Shown here in pieces: positions 9,728 to 18,900 of a stretch of DNA of 64,000 bases; the stretch's first letter is position 1; every line of letters begins with the position of its first letter. The DNA comes from Flagellimonas olearia (lineage in GTDB: Bacteria; Bacteroidota; Bacteroidia; Flavobacteriales; Flavobacteriaceae): contig NZ_WELG01000001.1 in assembly GCF_009184425.1 (NCBI RefSeq), forward strand, positions 1,549,870-1,613,869, given 5' to 3'. The translations under genes were made by a program, and so were the position numbers. A model generated the notes under the pieces. It was given only the letters and a program-made list of their open reading frames with translations. It was not told the origin of the DNA and searched no databases.

Positions 9728-11425
9728 TCAATTAAAACCGATAATATTAGGGTATACAATAATGTCTCCATTTCCCTTGACAAATGATGGCGATGTTATA
9801 ACATAATCCCCAATAGTCATTTGCCAAAGCGTATTACCACTTGTGGCGTCCAAACATAGTAAGGTTCCTTCATTGTGACATACATATAGTTTGTTTTCAA
9901 AGACGACTGGTGCAGCGACCACTGAACCGGAAACATCTCTTTTCCATAGTTCATTTCCATTGTTGGCATCTAATGCTATAATTGAACCAACACCATTACC
10001 TGTAATTCCCATATAAAGTGTTTCATTCTCCAAAAAGGGTGTTGATACGGTTCCCCAGGTGAGTTCTTTTTCCCATAGTATTGACCCGTTTATGGGATTA
10101 ATGCCATAGATCGCATACAATCCCATAACAATCAACTGTTGGTTATAGAATGTGAAAGACGAGGGGTTTCTGATAGTAAGAACCCAATTTTCTTCCCCTG
10201 TGTCTTTATTCAGAGAATACACATTACCGTCGTCTCCAAAAATAATGGACTGCCCTATAACAATTGGCGTGCGTCTGTAGAATGGAACTGCACCTGAAGG
10301 AAAACTTTTCAGATTATATTGCCACTCTATACTTCCGTTAAATTTATTAATGGAGAACAGAATGTCTCTTCTACCGACCAGAGTATACAGATGACTCTCC
10401 GTCATCGTGCTAGGGGTGATTGTTGACGATATGTTCGAAACATATGTTTTCCAATTTTCACTCCCATCTTTAGAATTAATTGAATATAGGCTTCCGTATT
10501 CCTTAAAATAAATTGTATTGAGATCATTGTCCACTAAAGGGTCCGCATATCCCGAATAGTTATTGGATGTAATACTGTCATATACCTGAACTTCTTTGCC
10601 CGTTAAAAGATCTAATCCGATTAATTTCTTATCCCAAGACGATAGCACTTTGTTTTCGTGAAATACTGGTGCATAAAAGTTATCGAGGGATTTACCAACC
10701 CAAAGTATATCCTGCAGTTTAGTATCAATCGCATACAACACTCCGGAAAAGTTTTTTACAAACAATAGTTCACTGGTGGGCGTCTCTATATCAACTTCCA
10801 GTTTACTTGTACCTCCATTTTTATCCGTGGCGAAAATGATTATTTTCTCAATAGAGTTGTAGCTATAGGGAATTGTTATTTCTGATTCACTTAACTCTCC
10901 AACTTTAACTTCGTTTTTGTAAACGATATATGAAATCGCATCCGAATCCTCGGCATCCGTCCAATCAATGGTAAATTCCCTTCCAATAAACTCCACCCCA
11001 AGAAATTGCATTTCACCTGGAGGAGAATTATTTAACCCTAAATTGGAATTTACAACCACGGTATAGTACCTTTCCAATCCATTCTCCGCTGTTACAGTAT
11101 ATCTAACAATATTATTGAAGTCTTGGGGCGTTTCAGGGTTTGGTATGATGGTGGCTTTATTGGAGTATTCAATAATTGGAGTTAAGGAAGTTGGCAAATC
11201 CCCCTCAAATTCAATCGTTATTTTTCCATTCTCAGAATTGATTTGGGAACTGTAGGTGTTACCATTTATTTGAAGCTGAAACTTACTGATTGAGTTGTCA
11301 GAACTTTTGATTTCATCTTTGTTGCATGAAGATATCAGAACTGTAATGGACAGAAAAAAAATAATGCTAAAAAGGTCAGTTAGGCTTTTTAGCAGAAAGG
11401 CTTTTCGGTTGATAGAATGCCTCAT
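9728..11425 (-). CDS. Lipoprotein with DUF5018-like, FN3-like and PQQ-type beta-propeller domains
   Basis: Lipoprotein of 565 residues and first gene of the island operon. A long signal segment ends in VLISSC, followed by NKDE, again an export-type signal. About residues 40-125 form one DUF5018-like repeat (RYTVTAENGLERYY), about 130-215 an FN3-like module, and about 220-565 a PQQ_2-type beta-propeller with repeated NGxxLWxxxL and SPSF/TPF strands. Such propellers often serve as scaffolds; the residues of a PQQ-dependent dehydrogenase are not seen. The repeat shared with the next gene suggests that the two proteins arose or act together. Base composition appears more AT-rich than in the housekeeping genes. 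Confidence 0.83.
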   Translation of the reverse strand: MRHSINRKAFLLKSLTDLFSIIFFLSITVLISSCNKDEIKSSDNSISKFQLQINGNTYSSQINSENGKITIEFEGDLPTSLTPIIEYSNKATIIPNPETPQDFNNIVRYTVTAENGLERYYTVVVNSNLGLNNSPPGEMQFLGVEFIGREFTIDWTDAEDSDAISYIVYKNEVKVGELSESEITIPYSYNSIEKIIIFATDKNGGTSKLEVDIETPTSELLFVKNFSGVLYAIDTKLQDILWVGKSLDNFYAPVFHENKVLSSWDKKLIGLDLLTGKEVQVYDSITSNNYSGYADPLVDNDLNTIYFKEYGSLYSINSKDGSENWKTYVSNISSTITPSTMTESHLYTLVGRRDILFSINKFNGSIEWQYNLKSFPSGAVPFYRRTPIVIGQSIIFGDDGNVYSLNKDTGEENWVLTIRNPSSFTFYNQQLIVMGLYAIYGINPINGSILWEKELTWGTVSTPFLENETLYMGITGNGVGSIIALDANNGNELWKRDVSGSVVAAPVVFENKLYVCHNEGTLLCLDATSGNTLWQMTIGDYVITSPSFVKGNGDIIVYPNIIGFN

Positions 11426-11747
11426 CGGCTAAGTTTAGTTTAAGAATTTACTTGCAAAATAAATATTAAAAATAAACTTGCAACTAATCTATCGATTAAG
11501 CTGTCATTTATTAGTTTAAATACAATATTGAGATTTTTTTATTTTTTAAGTTAATTCTATGAAATTTTCAACCTAATTTATTTCCTTGATGTAGCAATTA
11601 AAAAGTGAACGAAACGCAATGGAGTGCTGCCAGCGTCCCAAATTCTTATCCCCAACTTTTGCGCATGGATCCTATCGGGTTTTTGTAGCGTTCCGGTAGA
11701 TAAGCGTAAAGCAAAAACCCGATAGAGCGCAACCTACTTCTTGGATT
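11426..11747. other. Intergenic region between cargo operon and mobilisation remnant
   Basis: About 320 bases. The part next to 11425 is very AT-rich and should contain the promoter of the minus-strand operon; I find only imperfect matches to TAnnTTTG there. A perfect 14-bp inverted repeat lies at 11672-11725. No gene is visible. Confidence 0.55.
11672..11725. repeat. 14-bp perfect inverted repeat beside the mobilisation gene (possible oriT or terminator relic)
   Basis: The arms CTATCGGGTTTTTG (11672-11685) and CAAAAACCCGATAG (11712-11725) are exact reverse complements separated by 26 nt, with GCGC on both outer sides (11661-11664, 11727-11730). It lies directly downstream of the broken mobilisation gene. 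Inverted repeats next to relaxase genes are typical of transfer origins, but no nick site can be recognised, and a transcription terminator of the old element is equally possible. Confidence 0.5.
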
Positions 11748-12162
11748 TCAGTAGCCCATATCCTCACCCGCTCCCCTTGCCCTATTGATACCCTTTTCAA
11801 GAGCCTTGATGATCTTGGCAGTCATTTCGACTTTATTGGTCGATATACTGGGACCCTTGCGCCCATTGTCTTTAAAAGTTTAAAGGCCATGTCCATTTCC
11901 CTGGTGGGCAGTCCCATGACCTTGGCAAAGAATTTCCCTGGTTCCTTGGCATGGGCCTTTCTTCCAACATTGGATTCCACGTAGTTCCGTTTGAACCCCT
12001 TTGTCCTGTCAAAGGTCTTTTCGGCTGCTTGGTAAAAACTGTCACGATCAAACCCTCTCTTGACCGTCTTTCGATTCAGTTCCACTTCGGATGCCTTGTG
12101 GTTTGCCATGGGGGAAAGTGTATAGGTGTCCGTTACGTCCCTTCTGCTCCAATACCCTTGCA
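11748..12162 (-). pseudogene. Truncated and frameshifted mobilisation protein (MobB/DUF5712-like)
   Basis: The readable part begins at about SRRDVTDTYTLSP, continues with GFDRDSFYQAAEKTFDR and RNYVES, and ends at 11822. It resembles the C-terminal half of Bacteroidota DUF5712-type mobilisation proteins, from memory of the family rather than a search. The N-terminal half is absent; the sequence joins directly to the integrase remnant. Beyond the stop, another frame continues with TNKVEMTAKIIKALEKGINR to a stop at 11748-11750, so a one-base loss near 11845 has broken the original end. The gene is therefore damaged twice, by deletion at its 5' side and by frameshift near its 3' side. Confidence 0.65.
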
Positions 12163-12522
12163 TAGATTATTCCGGTAGGCAATCAATTGTTTCAATGTTT
12201 TTCCGCCCTCGTCTTCCCCAAAAAATCTTGCTTTGATAGATAATGGAGTGATTACTTTTTCTTCTGCCATCATCAATCTATGGGCCTCATGTAGTCCTGT
12301 ATAAATTTGGTCGAGATACTTGTTCAGTGAAATCACATAACTGGAAAAACCCTTGCCCCTTTTACGGTTATTGTCCCATAAATTGGCTTTTATTTCCCGA
12401 TTTATGCTAAAATCGGTGCGTTCACCATCGATGGTGATCCTACAATAGACAATTAGGTTCTCGGATTGAACCTTGTGCTTTCTTGTAAAGAAATTGATTG
12501 TTAAACGATTGTTTTTCTGCAT
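12133..12522 (-). pseudogene. Truncated tyrosine integrase (N-terminal fragment)
   Basis: From the ATG at 12522 the frame encodes an arm-type DNA-binding domain typical of Bacteroidota tyrosine recombinases (LTINFFTRKHKVQ, IVYCRITIDGERTDFSI, LWDNNRKRGKG) and the start of the SAM-like core-binding domain (ITPLSIKARFFGEDEGGKTL). It breaks at about LIAYRN. The last residues to the stop at 12133 come from sequence that in another frame belongs to the mobilisation gene. The whole catalytic domain with its R-H-R-Y residues is missing, so it cannot recombine. Its place about 200 bp from tRNA-Pro, beside a tRNA-end repeat, marks the integrase end of an island. Confidence 0.78.
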
Positions 12523-12672
12523 GTTGCAACGTTTTAAACTGTTAATACTGTGAAAGTCAAAACACAAGCAGAATGCTTCAAGAAGTCATCTAAAATTACA
12601 ACATAAAGTGTAATAGTCTGTTCCCGATAAGAACACCGTTGATATGATTTTAGATGATATGCCTAAAAACAC

Positions 12673-12707
12673 AAAACACTGAAAATCATATGATTAACAG
12701 TGTTTTT
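12673..12707 (-). terminator. Rho-independent-like terminator of tRNA-Pro
   Basis: The minus strand forms a hairpin with AAAACACTG and CAGTGTTTT arms around an inner ATCAT/ATGAT palindrome, about 20 nt beyond the tRNA 3' end. A near-identical hairpin stands at 3460-3494 in the distal repeat copy. Confidence 0.7.
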
Positions 12708-12742
12708 ATTTTACTTAAATAAGGTAAGTCGGGATGACTGGA
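12673..12742. repeat. Proximal copy of the 70-nt tRNA-Pro/terminator repeat (putative att site)
   Basis: Direct-repeat partner of 3460-3529. It covers the last 14 nt of the intact tRNA-Pro gene (12729-12742) and 56 nt of downstream sequence including the terminator. The two copies are about 9.2 kb apart and in the same orientation, and enclose the integrase and mobilisation remnants and the four cargo genes. Confidence 0.7.
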
Positions 12743-12802
12743 TTCGAACCAGCGACCACACGCACCCCATGCGTGTACGCTACCAGACTGCGCCACATCC
12801 CG
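12729..12802 (-). tRNA. tRNA-Pro (anticodon GGG)
   Basis: A 74-nt cloverleaf can be folded by hand. The acceptor stem CGGGATG/CATCCCG is perfect (C1-G72 as expected for bacterial tRNA-Pro), with discriminator A. The D arm is GCGC/GCGT, the anticodon stem CACGC/GCGTG around the loop ATGGGGT (anticodon GGG), and the T arm GCTGG/CCAGT with loop TTCGAAT. CCA is not encoded. It lies between the giant T9SS gene and the island remnant, whose repeat starts inside its T stem. Confidence 0.96.
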
Positions 12803-12813
12803 AAAACGGATTG

Positions 12814-12821
12814 CAAAAATA
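12814..12821 (-). promoter_or_regulatory. -7 element of the tRNA-Pro promoter
   Basis: The minus strand reads TATTTTTG, an exact fit to the Bacteroidota -7 consensus TAnnTTTG. It ends 11 nt before the first base of the tRNA, a suitable distance for a short 5' leader. A TTG lies about 24 nt upstream, one base beyond the usual spacing. Confidence 0.55.
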
Positions 12822-12951
12822 TAAATTTTACTGATATTACCTCGCCAATTCCTGAAATTAAAAAAGGAAAAAACAAGCCTTTGGAAATACTGTAAATCCC
12901 ATAAGTACAATTCACAGGTTTGCTGCACTGAAAACAAGACCATACCAAGAC

Positions 12952-15900
12952 TTATCTGTACAAGGTGAAATGCCCCACAAATCGTTGTTTCTCCCGGTCA
13001 TTGGCATTGACCACGTACCAATAGTCACCCGTGGGCAAGGGTTTCCCCTCGTAGTTTCCATCCCATTTCTTCACTTGGTCCAAATGGGCCACTACCCTAC
13101 CGTATCGGTCATAGATAATGACTTCAATGTTGGGAAAAAACTCACGATTGCCCGGGTACCAGTAATCATTCAGGTTATCGCCATCCGGGGTAAAGAAATC
13201 CGGCATTTCCGGCATTCCCTCAAAGTCAAACGGCATTACCAAATTGGCCACGCATCCGCGTTCATCACGAACCATAATGTTGACATTGGCATCTACACTG
13301 ATGTTAAAAGTGTTGGTTTCACCATACGATTCCCCTTGGAAGAAATATTCGTATCCGCCATAACCGCCCGTTGCCATGGCAGTCACCTCATTGGGACCTG
13401 TTTTAATTGCCTCCAAGGTTAAAGGTTCATAGGCTTCAACTTCAAACTCCACAAAGGTTACACATCCATTTTGGTGATAAATGAATACAGTATGCTCCCC
13501 TGCGGGAAGGTCGCCAAAAGTACGTTGCTCGGTAGCCAGGGAAATATCATCCACATCCAAGGCAAACAGTAATTGGGAAACTTGGGAATTATCTGAAATA
13601 TTGATACGAACAGTGCTATTCGGGAAAATACCATCACAACCATACTCTACCACAGGTTCGGCTTCTATTTCAATCCCAATGCCTATGTCGGCAACAACGG
13701 TGGTTTGACAACCATTGGCATCCCTAACAAAAATCACATAGGTCTCCCCTCCTTGGAGATGGTCGAAAAACAGACTGTCATTCTGGACAAAATCGGCATC
13801 ATCGGCAGAATTCACGCTGGTAAAATACGGTGCAGTGCCCCCCGTTACGTTCAAGGTCAAGGTACCATCGCCATCCCCCAGACATACTTCCGGGGTGGTA
13901 GAGGCCACACTTGCCACCAATTCGGCCGGTTGGGTAATTTCCACCGTTCTGGTAATGGTACAGCCCAAGTCGTCCTGAATGATAATATCGTATGTTCTTG
14001 GAGACAAATCGTTGAACGTTTTCCGATTCGGATTGCTGGGGTCATCCCCTTCAAAGAACTCACTCAATGTATCGGAAATGGAGTACCGAATAGCTCCCGT
14101 ACCACCACTGGCCTCGATGATGATCTGTCCGTTGGCATCGCCGGCGCAGACCACGGGTACCGCTTCAAGATACTCTAATACCAAAGGTGGTTTGGGGTCT
14201 ATTACTATGGGGTCGGATATGGCCTCACATCCGCCACTTTCTGCATATACATAATAGGTTCCGGGGTTCAACTCCCTAAAGATCCCTGAACTTTGTGCCG
14301 GGCGTACCATGGTGGCAGGGGTCACTGGCAAGGTGTTGGAGCTTACCAAAGTATACATATAACTACCAATCCCCCCAAAGGCTTCGGAACGGATAATTCC
14401 GGTTGCCTCTCCTGCACAATTGATGGTAGCGTTGGTCAAATCCAGTGCAATCACCAAAGGTGCAGCGGGGTCCAAGGAAATTTGGTTGGATTTTTCAAAC
14501 GGACATCCGTTTGAATTCTGCACATCGTATTGGAATGGACCTGGGTCCACCGTAATGTCCTCGGCAATTACAACGCTGGTCATACCGGCACCAAAGGCCA
14601 CAAATGGGTCCGATGTACCTGCCCTGCGGTAGAAATATTCCACTCCGGGTTCTGGATTGGTCACGGTGAGTTCCATTCTACCCAAATCCCCACATCCAGG
14701 TGGTTGCAGCTCCACAAGCTCGGCGACTATGATTTCTGGGTCATCAATGGTAATAAGATCTGTGGTGAAACTACAGTTCCATCCATCAAAAATGGTAATT
14801 CTGTAGTCCCCGGCCGAAAGGTTGGCAAACGTTGGTGTGGTCTGCAACCCACTATTGGTTCCATCCGTAATCCTATTCAACTGATAGAGGTAATTTCCGG
14901 GGCCTTGTCCCCCAGACACCAAATCAGCTTGTATTATGGCATTGTTGTCATTGTTACAGGCCAGCCCCTGCACGATTTCTATGTTTGCGGTAATTCCAAC
15001 TGGTGGTGGCAAAAAGATGTCCCGACCAGCCTCACAACCTCTTACATCCTTAACGTTTACGGTATAGGTGTCGGTGGATAGATTTTCAAAAACAGGGTTG
15101 GTGTTGGGATAATCCACCAAAACAGTCCCATCTGACGCTACCAATTGATATTGGTACGTACCCCAACCGCCATCCCCGGTCGCCGTAATCTCACCCAAAC
15201 CGGGAACATTACAGGTTACTGGTGAAGTTTCTATAGCATCAACAGTAAGTGCCCTGTCCGGGGAACGCACCGTGGTTACATTGCTGATCACATCACAGAA
15301 CGGGGAATCCAGAGCCTCAATATGTACCACCAAGTTTCCAGCAGGTACATTCGGAATCAACTCTGGTGAGTTGATGGGTGCATTGGTATCAAAACTACCG
15401 GTAACCCCTGTAGAAGTCTCTACTCCAGAGTTATCCCTCGTGAACACCTCGTAATTGTACTGTCCGCTATAGTTGTTGATTTCCAAGCTGATGACCCCAT
15501 CACTTCCATTAAAACACATCACTGGTTGCACTTCGGCAATCACCGCCTCAATGGTATTATATTCCGGCATGTTGACCGTGGCCGTTAGATAGGCACATCC
15601 GCCACTACCCACATCGGTCACAGCAAAAATGTAGTCCCCAGGAGTAGCAATATCCCAGGTTACCCGGTCTGAACCTCCTGAACTTCTTGCAGGTTCAGAA
15701 CCCAAAGGAAGAATTTCCACTTCATAATTTCCAGGCCCCTCATTGATGATAATATCAATGGTGCCCGGATTGACCCCTGTGCCCGAAGCGTCACAGGTAA
15801 TCTGATTTATATTGTAGCTAAACGTGATGTCCGTGGGGCTGTTGATGGTAACCGATGATGTGTCCTCACAGCCATTCTGGTCCCTAACGGTGAGGGTTAT

Positions 15901-18900
15901 GGTCTGGTTGGTACCATTGTCAATCACCTCAAAAGTGTTACCCGTCTGAAAATTGGTGCCATCAAACTGGGGCGTACCATCATTCATGCTATACGTATAT
16001 GGTCCGGTTCCCGTACTGGTCCCAGTGCCATCGCCATTGGTATCCGTAAAGATCGTGATTGTGGCCGTACTGAACTGGTTGCTCGATGGATTACAGCTGA
16101 ACTCGGTATGGATGGCATTGGACTGCAGCAAAGAGGGCTCATCAATGATGATGTTGCCCGATCTATCGGTACAACCTCTATCCGACACCACCTCAACCTG
16201 GTAGGTGTTGGGTTGAAGATCATCAAAAACCGGTGAACCTTGAGGTCCTGCAATCACGGTTGATCCCGACCCTAAATACAGCACGTAGTTTAAAGGAGTG
16301 TCCGTATCACTTCCCGGTTGCAACTCCACCGAAATGGTACCATTATCGGCTCCATTACAGGTAACATCACTGCTTGGCGTGGCCGTGATCACCGGAGAGT
16401 TTACGGTACTCACATTGACTATGGCTTCATCGGAACAAAGAGGAGTGGTATTGGAGCTCAAATCGGTCACCAAAATATTGTAATCTCCGGGCAAAACACT
16501 GTTGAACACATTGGTATATTGTGGCGAACCGATATTGGCCAAAGTTCCCGCGTCCCGCAATTGATACTCAAAATTACCACTACCACCCGTAGTGTTCACG
16601 GTAATGACCCCATCCCCGGCATTACAGGTGGGAAATGAAGTGGCATCGGCGGAGATGGCAAAGAAATCGAACACCTCTGCCGTAACCGTGTTGGTACAGC
16701 CATTGCCGTCCCGCACGGTAATCAAATAGGTTCCGGGGTTGGGCACGGTAAAAGTGGTTCCTGTCTGGAATCCACTTCCTATGTCATATTGAAATGTATT
16801 CTCAGGTTCAGGTCCAGAAGTCAACGGGGACACCATATGAATCTGATAGCCACTAGTGGCTGTACATTGGTTCACCACGTCTATGACTGGAGTAGGTACC
16901 CCAGCTTCTTGGGTAACCGTTAATGTGGTAAATGCGGTACATCCACTGGCATCCTGCACATAAAAATCGTAATCCGAAGGATAAGGTCCCGCTATCTCAA
17001 AAGTAGTTTCCGGGGAAAAAACGGTAGGTTCAGCCGCTCCCGTGGGCACATAGGCATAATTGAACGGCCCGGTACCACCAAAACCGCGAACCGTGACCAA
17101 AGCACCGGCATTACAGGTCGCCTCCACAAAGTTATCGATGGCAATGGAAGGGGAACTAAAGCCAATAAAGACCAAGGTACTTCCACTACATCCTGTATCG
17201 GTATCGTTGACGATAATCTGATAGTTACCAGGTGTCAGTCCTGTAAACGTATCCGTAAAAGGGAGTGATTCATTGGTAAAGGAGGTTGGTCCTGACAGTG
17301 TAGCTCCCGTATCTGTATTTTGTAGGGCAACCGTAAAGTTCGCAGGATTGTTTGGCAATCCCGAAACCTCATAGGTAATGGTTCCGCTTCCCGATACATC
17401 GCAAGAGGCCGAAGTGGTCGTTGCCGTGACCGTAACAGTACTTGGTGCGGTAATAGGTTCTATTTCCTCTATATAAATACATCCCAAGGCATCCATCACT
17501 TCCACAAAATAGGTAACCCCAAAAGTTACTTCTGCTGAGAAATCGTGAATATCCACCCCATTGACATTGGCCGGCACAAAGGCACCTCCGCCCACAAGTC
17601 TAAATTGGTATGGTGCCGTACCTCCAACCGCCTGTACCCTGTATGAAAGAAAAGGGTCGGTACAGTTTAGTGGAGCAGCGTCCAAAGGAATCAAATCCAA
17701 GCTGTTTTGGTCAAGGACCACCTCATCACGGTCCTCACAACCCTGTGCATCCGTGGTAACGATGGTGTAATTTCCAGCAGGAAGGTTGGGGAAATTTACG
17801 GTGGTACTTGCCGTACTCATGGAAGAGGCCACCAAATTCCCGGCCACATCCAATAGGACATAATCAAACGGAGCAACTCCATTGTTGATCGTTGTGGAAA
17901 TGGACCCGTTCACGGACCCTGATGAACACACCGGGTCTGTAGGGGTCACTGTGGCATCCAAAGGAGAACTGGCCCCAATGGTGACATCATAGGCTGGGCT
18001 TACACAGCCCCTACTGTCTCTAATGACAAATCCGCCATGGGTTCCCGGGCCATATCCCGAGAAGATATTCTGTGTACTAAAAGTAGCCCCATTATCATTA
18101 CTGAACTCATATGGGGGAATCCCTTGGCTCGTATCCGGAATGAGCTCCACAATGCCACTGGTATTGTCACCACATTGGGTATCCGTACCCACTACCGAAC
18201 CTGAGATGGTCTCTGGCGGAGAGATGGTCACTATATTGGTTTCGTTGGTACAGCCCTGGGCATCCGTAATCAAAAACTGGAATGTGGTATCCGAAATGAT
18301 AGATCCATCATTGGGAATACTGTACACAAATGAGTTTCCTGTGATGTTGTTATTGTCCGAAGTATACGGGGCTCCATTGATACTTACTTCATAAATATCA
18401 TAGTTTCCTGCCGAAGTATATCCATTGCTGATGTTCACCTGAATTTGGGCAGGTGGCCCGGCACAATCCAACTCCTGAATGGTGGTGGCATTGGCGATTA
18501 CCTGGGGCTCAATGGTCGCTGTGACCGTATCCCGACAATCGTTGCTGTCCATAACCTCGATGGTGTAGGTGCCCGGGGTAAGCCCAGAAAAACTATTGCT
18601 TCCGACCCATGCCCCTCCATTGATTCGATATTGATAGGGAGCAACGCCCAAGGTGGCATTCACCACCAAAGTGGCCGCGGTAAAATTATCATAACAAAAA
18701 TCTGAAGCTACTGTATCCAAAGTCAAGGTAGGTGCTTCCAATTGGGTCAAGGTAAAGCTATCCGTTACCGTACAGCCATTGGCATCGGTTACGCTTACCT
18801 GATAGGTCCCATCTTGGGAAAGATTGGAGAAAGTACTTCCATTTTTTGGGCCTCTAGTGGACCCATTCGGCTGGGTAAGGGTATAGCGGTTACCGCCCCA

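Noticed and set aside
3769-11591. 12-nt direct repeat ATTTCCTTGATG at 3769-3780 and 11580-11591, bracketing the cargo operon
   Set aside because: Both copies are in AT-rich spacer, the match does not extend, and such a short repeat is expected by chance often enough; kept only as a note.
12686-12948. Two minus-strand frames of 77-85 codons covering the tRNA
   Set aside because: They run straight through the tRNA-Pro gene and have no recognisable content.
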